Shown piece by piece: positions 11,912-22,885 of a stretch of DNA of 64,000 nt. Each line of letters opens with the position of its first letter. Position 1 is the stretch's first letter. Below the pieces are notes generated by a model. It did no database searches and was not told where the DNA came from. It saw only the letters and a program-made list of their open reading frames with translations. The DNA lies in the NCBI RefSeq assembly GCF_947507565.1, contig NC_089187.1, forward strand, positions 1,116,001 through 1,180,000. The letters are read 5' to 3'. This stretch comes from Oscarella lobularis (Eukaryota > Porifera > Homoscleromorpha > Homosclerophorida > Oscarellidae). The position numbers and the translations under genes are program-made.

Positions 11912-14280
11912 AAAGACTCATATTTTGACTTTTTGTAGTAGGTTATTTCCAAACTTCAACATTAGTGAAAAAAGTGAATAAATTAGGAGAGACCATGCAT
12001 TACCTAGGCATTTCTCAACTAATTTGAATATTGTGACAACGTTTTTATTCCTATCAGAATAGAAAATTGAAAAAAAATCTTGAATAAATCTATCTTTACA
12101 AAAACAGTTCAAAATAGTAGACAATTTTACCCTTAAAGCTTTCCACAATACAGCAAACAAGACGTCAGTTTAACGTACTTTAGAGGCAGATGTCACTTCC
12201 TTGATTTTAGAAACAAATTGGTTTAGAAATCTCTTTTTAGTATTTCACCTATGTAAAGTATCGTTGACTTTCTCTTAGGCTAGTGGCTTAGTGATGGACT
12301 TTGCGTTTGATTAGGTAGAAGAAAGGCGTTGCACGATATACTTTAGCGAATTTTCCTGCCAAGAATCTCAAGCTTGCGATTGAGTCCGGGCAACCAGCAT
12401 CTCGAAGATTTCGCCTTGCGGATGACCAATGGCTTTAATTTTTCTTAGGACAAGAGCAGCAAAGCATTAGAGTAAGACGTTCTTTGGTTTTTTCCTTCTT
12501 TGCAAACGTCTTTCTTAGGTAGGAACTAAGATCTTACTTACTAGGAAAAGCTCTATGCAAAAGACCGGTCTTGAGTAAAAATTTTTAGGACTAAATCCTT
12601 GACAAGCTTCTCGCTTTGGCTGTTTCAATCCTACACTTATAAACTGCGTTGAGTGGACGAAAAACAGCTAAATGCAATATAGGGTCAGGTTTAAGTCATG
12701 GTGGCGGAAGGCGTAGGGGAAAGTTGGGAAAGTTCTACCATCATCGTTTCGAAAACTCGGCTCATTTCTCTGAAGAAACAACGCCGATCGAAGTTTCGAT
12801 GCATGACGGGGTTGTAACGCCTCGAAAATCGCGAGCTCGGTCACTCACCGTCTTCTATTCTCAATCGCGACAACAAAACTTGCAATAAATCATCTCTTGA
12901 AAAAATCTAAGATGCTTGTGGCAGCACTCCAGAGCTCTTTGCTCGTTTTTTGCCCACTTTCACGCTATGTGAAGTGCATTATACTGATGTACGGGCCCCG
13001 ACGAGCGGAAAGCACGGTCTTAAACAGCCATCGAACGGCTCTTCGAACGGGCACGCTTTTCCTTCGAACGAGGGAAACCTTGAAACTAATCCTGAGTATT
13101 CAGCGACACAGTTGATGCATACATACTACCACGTTAGCCTAGCTGTCGAACGTCACGTCAATTAGATATGGCCATCTAGAATGTCGTATTTGCTAAAGGA
13201 GCATCAAACATCGCTTTTCCAGTTCAAGCGTCCACAGGAAATCTTACTTGATACCGCCTAGTTGGGCGATTTGGAAAGCACAGAAGTTTTATCCCTACAA
13301 AAGTTCTAGCTTTGACGCGTCAAAACGTGTCTTGGCGCACAATCGCTCGAGAGACGCGTGGAGCACTAAAGTGGATTTCTCAGACGGACACTGCAAAGGA
13401 AAAAGGACCCTCTCTGGTGATTTTTTTGCAATATAAAGCAACACACCCAAATACAAAATGCGTTGCTCACAAAACAATTTTGAGCTGTTAGTGAACACCA
13501 ATGTCTTCACCCACTTGGGCCCCACCCGAGCCTATGTTACATGCATAACTGTACGTTGCAAAGAAAATAAGGAAAAACCCATCTACGTCGGACCCAGACA
13601 ATTTCTTTAGACACGCTCTCAAAATACGCCAAAATTGTGGATCTTGAGACGCCACAGACTTTAGCAATCTGAAAATACCGTAGTTTGGTTATCTGTCCTA
13701 GACTAAAAATAGCTACCGTGTTTACGTTCCAAGCAAAAAAACAGGCGATCACCGTAAGATTCAATCGTTCGGTAACTTCCAAGTTTATCTCTTGCAAACT
13801 GGACGAACGAGGCGACTAGGCCTCTTGATTTGCCGTAGGTCTTCCCAAGTTCGATCAAAAATCCAATGCATCCCGACCCTTCATCCATCACCTTGGCAAG
13901 CTCCTTACAGTGATTATCCGCTATTTTCTTCCTCGTCCGGCTATTGGCGACGAAATGGAATAACATGAATTCGCGATATTGACATACAAGAAAGAGAGAT
14001 AGACAAAACGACAGTACTCTCACCTTGATAAGAATTTATCAAACGAAAAGTTGCTGGTGAACATGAAACTGCAAAGAGCTTCGGTAAAGCTATGGGTGAG
14101 CCTTCCTTTTTTTACTCTACAACATACATATCAAATAGAGTGAACACGCCACTACCTTTACAATCATCTTCCATATTGAGGAAGGGGTTGAGGAAAAATT
14201 CCTCGTCTGACTGGAAAGACTTAACATCGTCGAGAAAAAACAAATAAAGTGCTTGATTGGAGCTTCTGCAGGAACGCCTT
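11912..14280. other. Mostly unassigned sequence
   Basis: No supported gene. Two minus-strand frames at 13,537-13,797 and 13,703-14,023 look mildly coding. The first contains an HTH-like stretch (QIAKVCGVSRSTILAYF) and the second a charged helix (RTRKKIADNHCKELAKVMDEG). They could be exons of one unrecognised gene, but no domain or start supports this. The rest is AT-rich noncoding DNA. Confidence 0.3.
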
Positions 14281-14405
14281 TCAATAGATGCTAAACTTGG
14301 CACGTGCGAGACCGGCGACATTGAAAGCTGCATTAGCAAAGAGGGTCTTGCAAGAGTCAGGGACTCCGTGAAGATCCACGTTAGTCTTAGTGCACCGTGG
14401 GAGCC
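14281..14405 (-). pseudogene. P-loop-like fragment, inverted copy A
   Basis: Read on the minus strand, this encodes HGVPDSCKTLFANAAFNV and then reaches a stop at 14,281. The same phrase, with Q/N and S/N exchanges, occurs on the plus strand at 15.2 kb. GVPDSCKT looks like a Walker A loop (GxxxxGKT) in which the last glycine has become Cys. Conservation of the peptide between two diverged DNA copies suggests it once coded for an NTPase-like protein of a repeat family. I cannot name the family. Confidence 0.4.
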
Positions 14406-14478
14406 TCTAGAAGCTGGCGGTCTCCCTGTAAGTCTAACAGCGCCAAAGCGCGAAGTACACTCTGAGTTAGCCTTTTAC

Positions 14479-14508
14479 CCAGGCCCTCCCACCAGAGAGA
14501 GGGCCTGG
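14479..14508. repeat. 10-bp inverted repeat (hairpin)
   Basis: CCAGGCCCTC at 14,479-14,488 and its exact reverse complement GAGGGCCTGG at 14,499-14,508 flank a 10-nt spacer. A similar hairpin with arms CCAGACCCTCTC/GAGAGGGTCTGG occurs at 47,378-47,427, so this may be a terminal or internal hairpin of a small dispersed repeat. Confidence 0.7.
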
Positions 14509-15072
14509 TATACACCGCTTGCGCCAGTTTTTCACGTAAATGCTAAAGAACGAAACGATAGGCGTTTGACTCCATTTAGCGAATGCATTACACATTTCTT
14601 ACGTTCTTGTTTCTATTGCGCTTTCTACGATCCCAAAATTTGTCGTAGTCGCGAAAGTAGCTTCGAGCTTTTCCCGGCGATTTTTCTAGCTCAATACCAA
14701 TCGAATTATTTAACTCTCACTGCCAAATGATAGTGAAACGCATCCATCCTCAACAAACCGCTCTTTCGAACAACAAATGTCGGCTTTGTCGACATTAAGC
14801 AGGCCGTTTTTTCCAGCCACGGCAACGCGTAGCGCGCTTTTGTGTCGCGTGCGTGTTCTAATAAAAGGATGGCTTCTTCCACTGTACTTTTCAAAAGAAT
14901 TCCGATTTACGAAGGGTCCCGCGGCGGACCCCCGTCGTTTCCGACGTCGACCGCCACAAAATCAATTTTCCCTTTGAAGGAATTTCTGCTGCGCTGAAGC
15001 TGACTCGAAAGTCAGCTTACGTTTGCGGCCTGACCCTTTCATAAATTTGCTCTTCGAGGAACAGAGCCGCTT

Positions 15073-15360
15073 TTGAGGCTTTATCATCTTTTCATGATGT
15101 GCTTTCCGCACTGTGAAGCGCAAGTTCCTTTCGTATTTGGAGCAATCGCCCTAATCATGCACGTGTCTGAAGTCTCAGAATTTCGATCCGGCGTTCCCGT
15201 CGTTGGGCTTTACGGTGTCCCTGACTCTTGCAAGACCCTCTTTGCTCAGGCAGCTTTCAGTGTCGTCCGTCTACGAAGACTCGGTCGAATACTGATAGTG
15301 CAACGCATCACCACGGAGCCCTGTCCACCGCGGGTTGGCCGAAGTTGGTTTCAGCGTTAG
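15073..15360 (+). pseudogene. P-loop-like fragment, copy B
   Basis: A 95-residue open frame contains GVPVVGLYGVPDSCKTLF, a Walker A-like loop after a hydrophobic beta strand, then AQAAFSVV. It pairs with the inverted copy at 14,281-14,405. At DNA level about 40 bp around the loop are nearly identical (15,211-15,255 against 14,325-14,370 reversed). The C-terminal half of the frame is not similar to anything I recognise. The glycine before the lysine is Cys in both copies, so both descend from a copy that had already lost it, or the loop is a natural variant. Confidence 0.35.
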
Positions 15361-16560
15361 GTTAGATCGGAGCCATTCTTTCTTCGGTTTGGGGGCCCTT
15401 CACGTACGCGCTCTACAAGATGGAGACGTCAAAGAATCCACTGCGACGTCCAACGCCGACAAATGGCGCATCGGGTCAAACGGCCCGTCCACCACGAATT
15501 CGCCCGAGTGCAAGAATCCGAAAAACCCACAACAGCACGCTGCCCAGAGCATCTTGGTCCCCCAACTGTCTGCCGTTGAGGCCCAAGCGTTCCGCAGCAG
15601 ACGTAGGATTGCCGGAGTAATCGGAAGGCGTCGATCGGGCGCCGGGCGACCCTGATGTCGCTTAAAAATCTTTTGCCTCGAAACGTCCTCAAATATCCTC
15701 GGAAAGCGGCGTAAATGTCGTATTTAGGTTAGTTCTTCCGATTCCCTTTGTGTTTGAGAGCCTTTTCCCTTCCTGTTTTCGGAGAAATCGGGTCCTTTCT
15801 TGAGACCATCCGTACGAAGGAATCGTTTCCCGATTTTAGCCGAAATTCGAAGTCCATTGTAGGCGTAAACATTTGGGGAATTGCTGGGCATTGGCCAGAA
15901 GTCCCAGAAAAGAACATACGCGCAGGTTTTGATCCTCTGAAAGTACCACTGCGCATACCATTTTTTGAATTTTTCGTATACGAGAAAACGAGGAAAAGGC
16001 CTCGCGAAGCATGACCACCATCCTTCTTCCACTGCACCTCTCTTCTGCCATTTTTTATCGATTTTAACGGCATCTACAGCGCAATCGCTACGATTTTGAG
16101 TAGATTCGAAGCATCATAAGAAAAAAGTGGATTCGCGTTTTTTCTACTGGAATCCGCAATTTTTTAGCTAAAAAGTGAGAACTTGATGCGGGTAAGTCAT
16201 CAGTATCGCGTTTATCAAGTCCGCAAGCAAGAAAAGGGGAGAAAAGGAGGGATTTTGTGTGTCAACAATGATCACGTGATAGTTAGGAGAAGTCGCTTAC
16301 CAAGGCCGAAAACGCTTCTTTGGGTTTGTACTGACGTTCTTATGCATCCCGAAAGCGTTTCTAGTGCGCGAAAGTTCTCGATTTCTTTGCGAAAGACGAG
16401 AAACCGTGCGCATTCCTTGTTGCTAAGGGCAGGTACAAGGAACACCCACTTACCCAGATCGGATATACATACGAAAATATCGACGAAAGAAGCAGCGCGC
16501 AGGCAGAGTAAGAACGCAGGCGGATAGAAGAAGGACAAAGCTACATTTTGGACCAAGTTG
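15361..16560. other. No recognisable gene
   Basis: Several overlapping frames exist on both strands (for example 15,724-16,073 minus and 16,183-16,577), but they shadow each other and show no domain. Plus-strand sequence at 15,420-15,650 is GC-rich, unlike its surroundings. Confidence 0.4.
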
Positions 16561-16566
16561 TATTTT

Positions 16567-16830
16567 CTATACGCCAATCCACGGTGCCACCTTAATTGTG
16601 CTATAGGCCTTGCCTTCTAGCGCTAGAGCCGTGCAAAACCCCGCAAGCAACTGTTCTGATGCGGGCAACGGCGTCAATCCCCGCTGGCTGCAGAAACGGG
16701 CAAAATGATACTCCCCTGTGCGGTACGCCCGGCGAGTGGAGTCTGCCACGCCAAGCGCAGCAAATTCCCGAACTCCGATCGCCAGTCCTGCCGTATCGAG
16801 TTGATCCGCCGCTGCTCCAACAGCTCCCAT
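16567..16830 (-). pseudogene. Tyrosine recombinase, N-terminal SAM-like domain only
   Basis: The 87-residue frame contains LGVADSTRRAYRTGEYHFAR and FCSQRGLTPLPASEQLLAGF, ending EGKAYSTIKVAPWIGV. This is the helical core-binding domain of phage-integrase-like recombinases found in DIRS/Ngaro elements. The catalytic domain with its R-H-R-Y residues should follow but is absent. Homology ends at about 16,567, the right breakpoint of the element. Confidence 0.82.
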
Positions 16831-16899
16831 AGCGTTGGCGGCACAGGGAAGCTCTCCTCGGCTATCTGCGGACAGAATCTCTTAATCTCCGATACCGAG

Positions 16900-17489
16900 T
16901 GCCCCCGAGAGCCCCCGAGACAGCGCGTCCGCGACGCGATTGAGCTTTCCTGGCAAGTGCCGAGCGCGCAGAGAGAAAGAGAACGCCGCCTATATAAACT
17001 CCAGCGAGCGCAACAGCGGCATCAGGGTGGCATCGCGGGATGTCCCCAAGTTGACTGCCGCAACGACCGTGGAATTATCTGATTCCAAAAGCACGACAGA
17101 GCCCGACCACTCACGTGGACCCCAGATTCCCATGCCGCCACGACCGGTAGCAGTTCCTTGAGGGCTATTCGTTCCGGGCGCCAAGCCGAAGAACAAGGCG
17201 CGTTAAACCACCGCGAGCCGGTCACCGCCGCGCACCCCCACGACCCCGAAGCATCGGATTGCACCCAAAACGTTGGCCGGGCCGGGATAGACGCAGAGAA
17301 TCCGCTGCCGTTCCAATGCTCGAGGAACAGGCTCCACCACCACAGGTCCGCTTTTGCTTCCGCGCTCAGACGCAGAACGTGGTGCATCTCGGGGCGCCGC
17401 ATCGACAGATCGATGAGCCGCCGCACGAATGACCGCCCCGCTGGGATGGCTTTCGCCGCTTGATGCAGGAGACCCACCAGCGACAACAA
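16900..17489 (-). pseudogene. DIRS/Ngaro RNase H domain
   Basis: It follows directly on the RT. LLHQAAKAIPAGRSFVRRLI and LWWWSLFLEHWNG are the connection region of DIRS-like polyproteins. FWVQSDASGSWGCAA holds the first catalytic Asp, IALKELLPVVAAW the Glu, and SVVLLESDNSTVVAAV (after a frameshift near 17,150) the second Asp. A third frame then gives RARHLPGKLNRVADALSR, the usual end of these RNase H domains. The protein would degrade the RNA strand during cDNA synthesis. At least two frameshifts make it nonfunctional. Confidence 0.85.
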
Positions 17490-17496
17490 CTCTCTC

Positions 17497-18183
17497 TTAG
17501 TCGCCTTTTTGCGCCCTGCACCCGAAGGAGCTTGTCCCGCGGCAGGCGAAGCTCCGCGTGTCTAGCTCCAGGCCCAGGAAAGGAACACACGTCGCCGGGC
17601 CCTCCGCAGGGCCACGGGCACTCCCAACTCCTCGCACGTGCGGAGCGCAATCGCTCTGTTCGACCGACCCGCCGCAGTGTTGGGGTTCCAAAGAACAAAA
17701 AATCATCCAAATAGTGCACGCCCTCCTGCACGCCACGCTGGAGTACAGTATCCACAGCAGTGCGTCGGCGACCGCCGAGAAAATGATCGGTGCTGACAGG
17801 AGCCCAAACGGAAGCGCCGTGTCCACAAACACGTTCCCCTACCAAGCCACGCCTAGAAGGTGCCGGTCGGCCGGGTGTACCGGAACGATCCGATACGCGC
17901 TTTGAATATCGAGCTTAACAAGGGACACCTCCTTTCCCATCCGCCAACAGATGCGCACAGCTTCATCCACGCTCACGTAAGACACCGACCACGCCTCGGG
18001 GGAGATCCCGTCGTTGATGCTACCGTCTCGCGGAGACGATAAGTCTACAAAAAGCCGCCACCGTCCCGGCGGGCCCAACTTCGGAATGACGCCGAACGGA
18101 CTGACATGGACCCCCGCCTGATTTTGAACGGATTCTCTCAGAGTGCCCGCCGCCACTTCGTCCGCGATATAGCGCCGAACCAC
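17497..18183 (-). pseudogene. DIRS/Ngaro reverse transcriptase domain
   Basis: The fingers and palm of the RT are spread over three frames. 17,839-18,183 gives VSPFGVIPKLGPPGRWRLFV (motifs 1-2) and SLVKLDIQSAYRIVPVHP (catalytic motif A, Asp in KLDI). 17,497-17,832 gives ALPFGLLSAPIIFSAVADAL (motif B). The overlapping frame gives VHYLDDFLFFGTP (motif C, YLDD) and the former frame resumes with PFLGLELDT. At least two frameshifts are therefore needed to read it, making it a pseudogene. All catalytic aspartates are still present in the decayed copy. Confidence 0.85.
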
Positions 18184-19668
18184 ATCCGGGTGTTCCGCTG
18201 CCGAGCGCTTATTACGCCTCGACCTTGAACGCGGGGTGCAGCCGTCGTCATAGCCACTTTCTCTTTTGACTTGCAGTAGACCACTTCAGACGTCGGCGCG
18301 AGCGCGCAGTCTTCCGTGGCGTGGTCTGCCTCGAGGCAATATTCGCACGAAGGCGGAGCCCTCGCCGGCCTGTACTTCTCCGCCAAGAAGGAGTTAAGGA
18401 ATAGGGCAAGGAGGTCCAACTTCGACCACGCCTTCGTCGGGTTTTCTGCCGCTTGAGCACGGAACTGCCGGTCGTATTCTAACCAGCCCGAACCCCCGCG
18501 TCGTTGAGCTTCGCCAACGAGCAGGCGTAGGTACGCCATAAGCTCCGTCGAGCGCTGCGGCTGGGAAGACAAAGTCACCGCCGCGAATGCGGCGAATGCC
18601 TGCACCCAGGAAAGCAACGACGTCAAACGCCGCATCGGCGTGCTGGGAGTGAACCAGCCCGCTGCGATACCCCGCTCGGCCTCGCGTCGTCGTAGCTCGA
18701 CGTTATCCGGCAGCAGTTCGGAGAAGTCGACAAACTCTCCCTCGAGAATCTTGTCGACCAGCCTCCCCGGCACTGGCGTTAAAGCCTCGCCCAATGGGAA
18801 CGGGGCGGCGCGAGCTTTCTTTCCTGGAGGCGGTCCGTCCGACAAAAACGACGGAAGCCACTCCGGAAACCCCACTGGCGCTGACGCAACCAACGCCGGC
18901 TGCGCTAATAGCGTCGCCACTCGCGCCGGACGGCCATGCCACTCCCGGGAGAGGAGGTTGACCCGCCGTCGCAGGACTGGCCGTAACGCTGGCAACTCTT
19001 GGCGCCTGCACTTCATTCACAGTTCGAGTGGGCGCCACTGAACCGCCGAGGGAGAACGACGGGAGGGGCGCCGACCGCGCGCTCGCCGCTCCCTGCGCGC
19101 GCCCAAGACCAGAGAGAACGCTGGCTGGCGGCAGACTGCCCAGCGCGCCTCTGCCGCCGCCCGCTACAAAGAAAAACAGGTTAAGCCCCGCCTCCCGCCA
19201 ATATCCGCTTTAGGAATTGCGCGCCAAATATTCCCGCCTTGGCCAAACGCCAACGCCAAAGTCCGCTCGCCATGGAACGCCCTCCCGAGCGATTGGGAGC
19301 GCCTTTACCCGGAAAGGGATTGAGGAAAGCCTACCTGCGCGATCCGGAACGACTTCCGATGCGACTGACTGAACAAATGATCGTAGCGCGAAACGCTGTC
19401 CGTCCGCCGTCTGAATCCAAACGTCCGATGTCCGAGGAAGCGCCAACCCTGACGCCTGCGGCGACGGGTTTTCTGGGGCTGTTTGGGCGATCGGTGTCGC
19501 CGAAGAAACGGAGGGGGCGGCCGACGATCCGGTGGCGGAAGGTGTACTCGGCGGCCCCGCCGATCGCGATGGGAGGCTCGGCTCCGAGCGCCGGCTGGCG
19601 AATAGTCCCAGGGGCGACGAAAGAAGGTCTTCGCGCGACTGACTTCGAGTTCTCATAGACGGAAGCAT
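18138..19668 (-). pseudogene. DIRS/Ngaro gag-like protein
   Basis: Two frames make up the first gene. The upstream part (19,210-19,668) is Ser/Pro/Ala-rich with an RSQSRE start and no clear fold. The main part (18,138-19,016, 292 residues) carries the conserved gag block of DIRS-like elements: PVPGRLVDKILEGEFVDFSE, LLPDNVEL, then TPMRRLTSLLSWVQAFAAF and a helical region ending in LALFLNSFL. Near its C-terminus CEYCLEADHATEDC is a CCHC zinc knuckle (C-x2-C-x4-H-x4-C) for nucleic-acid binding. Its 3' end overlaps the start of the RT frame by about 45 bp, as is usual for these elements. Confidence 0.8.
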
Positions 19669-19919
19669 AAAGTGAACGCAAAAGAAAAAGCACCTATCTC
19701 GCGTTCCAGCTAGTGCCCCAATGTCCTTTCTACCCGGATCGCGCGCTTATACCGCCGCGCGCGCGCCACATTTCCCGCCCGTCACGAATATCAACCGCGT
19801 CTAACGGTGTGCGTTAGACTTCACTTATACCGTTGCCCTGTACGCCCTCGCCCGACAAACCCACTGCAGAAGTTCAAGCGTGGAATTTTTGGACTCTCTT
19901 TCTTTGAATTCAATCTTGA
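19669..19919. other. Spacer between DIRS remnant and RLE retrotransposon
   Basis: GC-rich 250-bp stretch without coding potential; probably the left terminal sequence of the DIRS-like element followed by the 5' edge of the next retrotransposon. No terminal repeat could be recognised. Confidence 0.3.
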
Positions 19920-22155
19920 TGCTGGCTCCCGTTAGTACCATCCAGGAACTACCAAGGAAGTTTCTCGCCATTTTTCGGGATTGTGCGCTAATTCCTCTGC
20001 AGAGGATATCTGCCGACCCGTCTCATACCCGCGCATGAAAGTTGAGCGCTCTTCCTTCTTCCGCGAATGCTGCTTTCTAGACGGCCGTCGAACTCGAATA
20101 TTCGCCGAATCTACCAGGACTTCTTGGCCTTCCGCAGGGGGGATTTGGTGTTTGGTGCTACTAAATGTCGTCCCTCTGCGGGTGGCGGAGACCTTGGCAA
20201 GCTCAAACGGAAGGCTGCACTTCGTCTCTGTCGTAGTGGCGAGCTCTCACGTGCCTCGCGGATTCTGACAAGTTCCGGCTTGGCTCCCGCAAATGATGAC
20301 ACAATTGAGCGTTTACAATCGAAACACCCTTGCAGCTACGATGAAGTTGAGCCCGATGAAGCGGAGTCTGACATCTTGGCTCCTTCGTCTCCCTCTGACG
20401 CAATCGTTTTGTCAAACGCAGTGATCGTCAAAGTTTTGCGGGAGTCACCGAGGGGATCGGCGGCAGGGATTTCTGGTTGGCGGTTCGAGCATTTGAAGTC
20501 GTTGTTAGGTGGTTCAACTAGCAACTATCTGGTGGATGTCATCTCATTGGTTGCGTCAGGCCGTCTTCCAGAGTTCGCTACCCTCGTTTTGTCTGCTTCT
20601 TGCCTCATTGCTCTCCTCAAGAGCAATGGGGATGTTCGTCCGATTGCTGTCGGCGAAGCTATCCGTCGCTGCGCGGCGAAGGCGATGTCATCAGCTGAAG
20701 GATCGGTTTTCCACCTTCTTCTCTCCGATCCAACATGGAGTATCAACAGCGTGCGGAACTGAGCTAATCGTCCACCACGTTCGAGCTCAGCTTGAGCGGA
20801 ATCCCTCATGGGCTCTCCTGAAAACCGACGTTCGAAATGCGTTCAACTCTATCAGTCGGCGCATTATATCGACTCGTTTAGCAGCGGACTTTCCTTCTCT
20901 CCTGCCTCATTTTCAATCAATGTATTGGCACAGCGGGGCTCTCGTTTTTGCGTCGGACACTGGCGTCAAATTGTTGTCCTCGGAAGAAGGAGTGCACCAG
21001 GGGGATCCACTAGGCCCCGCGCTCGTCGCACTCGGAATGCACGATTCAATTTGCCGCCTCCAGGCCGATCATCCAGAAGTGGTGGTTCTGGCATATCTGG
21101 ATGATGTTTTCATTCTTGGGGAGGATTCGTCGGCGCTAAACGCTTTCGAGTCGTTGAAATCGTCGTTCAGTGGCATTCATCTCGTTGTCACTATTGAAGA
21201 AGTGCGAAATCTTTTCGCATTCGGGTCCTGTGACGCCATCTTCTCTTCCTCGTCGCTCTGATGGTTCTGTTGTTCTCGGCTCACCTTTGGGTTCGGATGC
21301 CTTCATTGAGAGCTTCTGTCTTCAGACGTCGACGAAGGGGTCAGGCCTGTGCGACGAAATCCGCCGCCCCGATGACCCTCAATGCGGTCTGCTGCTTCTC
21401 CGCCACTGTCACGCGACATGCCACAATCATCTCGGCAGGACTGTCCCATCATCTTGGCAAAGGCTGTTGATCATCACGACGCTTTCGGGGGGTTCGGCCT
21501 GCAGTTCTTGTCATCGGTTGCTGATGCTGCCTTCATGGCAGCCTGGAGCCATTCAATCGAAGAGCTTCCGATCCGCTTTCCGTCGCTGTGGTCAACCGAT
21601 CAGTCTCCGTTCGCCGTCCCTTCGATCCAGTCTGCCTTACATCTGGCAATCTCGAGTTTTCATCACCTTCTGGGCAATTCGGCGGAAAAGTCTACAGTCC
21701 AAAGCGTCAGCGACCTGTTTCCTTCAAAGGACAAGTTCCAGCTCAGATTAAAATCAGAGTCTGACGCCGCGATTCTGGATCATCTCATGTCGGAAGCTGC
21801 CGACAACAGGGAATTGAGCAGTCTGCGTTGCCGGCCGTTGGCTGGAGGCTGTGCCCACCTCAAGGATGCTCGCACTGAAACCTTGCGATTTTTGCTTAGC
21901 GGTATCCTAGAGGCTGGGTCAGCCTCTATCCTTCCCGGCTTGCATCTCAACGTGCGAATGCGGCAAGACGATTGATCGTAGCGGTTACCACCTCGTCACC
22001 TGCAAACACGGCGCCGGCCCCACTTGGGCACACAACCGCGTCGTATCCGGCTGGGCAGATTGCGCTCGAGATGCTGGCCTCTCTTGTCGGGTCGAGCCTC
22101 GCCATGAGTACATCAACAACGATAATCGCTCCGATATCGTCGCCTTTGGCACCGT
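19920..22155 (+). pseudogene. Non-LTR retrotransposon, RT plus restriction-like endonuclease (copy A)
   Basis: This is a retrotransposon polyprotein read over several frames. The N-terminal helical region has TIQELPRKFLAIFRDCALIP and LKRKAALRLCRSGELSRASR. The RT region has ESPRGSAAGISGWRFEHLKS, DVRPIAVGEAIRR, LLKTDVRNAFNSISR (motif A), EEGVHQGDPLGPAL (motif B) and VLAYLDDVFILGE (motif C). Downstream there is a CxC...H...C zinc finger (CECGKTIDRSGYHLVTC) and then RSDIVAF, the start of a PD-(D/E)xK endonuclease like that of R2-type elements. Homology stops inside the endonuclease at about 22,155, where hAT sequence begins on the other strand. An in-frame TGA (in place of a Trp near 20,034) and frameshifts near 20,070, 20,725 and 21,240 show decay. 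Copy B lies at 36,444-38,191. Confidence 0.82.
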
Positions 22156-22588
22156 AAGATGCATTGAGCTCGTGCACAAAGTCTCGAAAGCCTTTGGTCT
22201 CGACGACCGATAACGGCTGCAGGTCCAGAGCAACCATCCGAGCGAGAGCGGTATCGATGCTGCGTGTCCGCTGCAAAGTAAACGAAGAATCCAGTGAGGA
22301 CTGCTTCCTCAACGGAGGTTTCTTCGCCGATGATTCATCGCCGCCTTTCAATGCAACGTCGTATTCGGCGGCGTGCTTCAGCTTTAAATGCTTTGACATG
22401 TTAGTCGTATTGCCAGATGTTTTGATGGACTCGTTACACAGGCTACAGGATGCTTCGTTCTTGGCTGGAGTTTCGGTGAAATAGACCCACAAGGGGCTTC
22501 GCTTTTGCTTGACGCTCATCAAGGGCAGGAATTGTCGTTCTGAGTTTCGAATTGCAACCGGTAGAATGGACTGCGCCGGGAGCGACAA
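22155..22588 (-). pseudogene. hAT transposase N-terminus with BED zinc finger
   Basis: The start gives SPLWVYFTETPAKNEASCSL, then CSLCNESIKTSGNTTNMSKH and LKLKH: a BED zinc finger (C-x2-C ... H-x4-H) that binds DNA in hAT transposases of the ZBED kind. It continues into RTRSIDTALARMVALDLQPL and SVVETKGFRDFVHELNASY, the conserved segment that precedes the catalytic core. After about 22,155 the frame runs into antisense sequence of the neighbouring retrotransposon, so the hAT gene is cut after about 145 residues and has no DDE or insertion domain. A hAT remnant and a 3'-truncated retroelement thus share one breakpoint. Confidence 0.85.
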
Positions 22589-22628
22589 AAAATTATCACT
22601 CGGGCCGCGTGTCGGACTCGGGTGGACT

Positions 22629-22652
22629 ATGACTATGAATACTCATAGTCAT
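22629..22652. repeat. 10-bp perfect hairpin upstream of hAT gene
   Basis: ATGACTATGA at 22,629-22,638 and TCATAGTCAT at 22,643-22,652 are exact reverse complements around a 4-nt loop (ATAC). It lies 40 bp upstream of the hAT start codon. Confidence 0.7.
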
Positions 22653-22806
22653 GAGTATGCGCAAGGCGGCTATCGACAGCCTATCGTCGGTAGGAATAAG
22701 TGCGGTGCGCATAGCTGCGGGATAGAAGCATCCTTGTGAGCGCCAAGAAAGCTGTTCACCTACTAATATATTGCTTAAAGTACGCTATATATTGAATTAT
22801 TGATCC

Positions 22807-22885
22807 GGTATCGATACTGTTCAAAGTATCGATACCGCGTACGGGAGTCGCGGTATCGGTGGTATCGATATTCCAGTATCGATAC
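22807..22885. promoter_or_regulatory. Cluster of GTATCGATAC palindromes, hAT subterminal region
   Basis: GGTATCGATAC (22,807-22,817), GTATCGATACC (22,826-22,836), CGGTATCGGTGGTATCGATA (22,851-22,870) and GTATCGATAC (22,876-22,885) form four closely spaced copies of a palindromic word. They sit 220-300 bp upstream of the hAT start. Repeated short words near the ends of hAT elements commonly serve as transposase binding sites, so this assignment is an inference from position and repetition. Confidence 0.45.

Larger units (their letters stand above)
16567..19668 (-). mobile_element. DIRS/Ngaro-type tyrosine-recombinase retrotransposon (decayed)
   Basis: On the minus strand the order is gag-like protein, reverse transcriptase, RNase H, then the N-terminal domain of a tyrosine recombinase. 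This is the order of DIRS-like retrotransposons, which integrate with a recombinase instead of a DDE integrase. The region is markedly more GC-rich than its neighbours. Several frameshifts break the RT and RNase H, and the recombinase stops after its SAM-like domain at 16,567, so the element cannot be autonomous. No methyltransferase domain is seen. The split direct or inverted terminal repeats of this class were not located. Confidence 0.88.

Noticed and set aside
15724-16577. Several overlapping open frames of 70-114 codons on both strands
   Set aside because: They overlap each other in all frames and lack domains, splice logic or codon bias.
19239-19658. Plus-strand frame of 139 codons
   Set aside because: Antisense to the GC-rich gag gene of the DIRS-like element, with no independent support.
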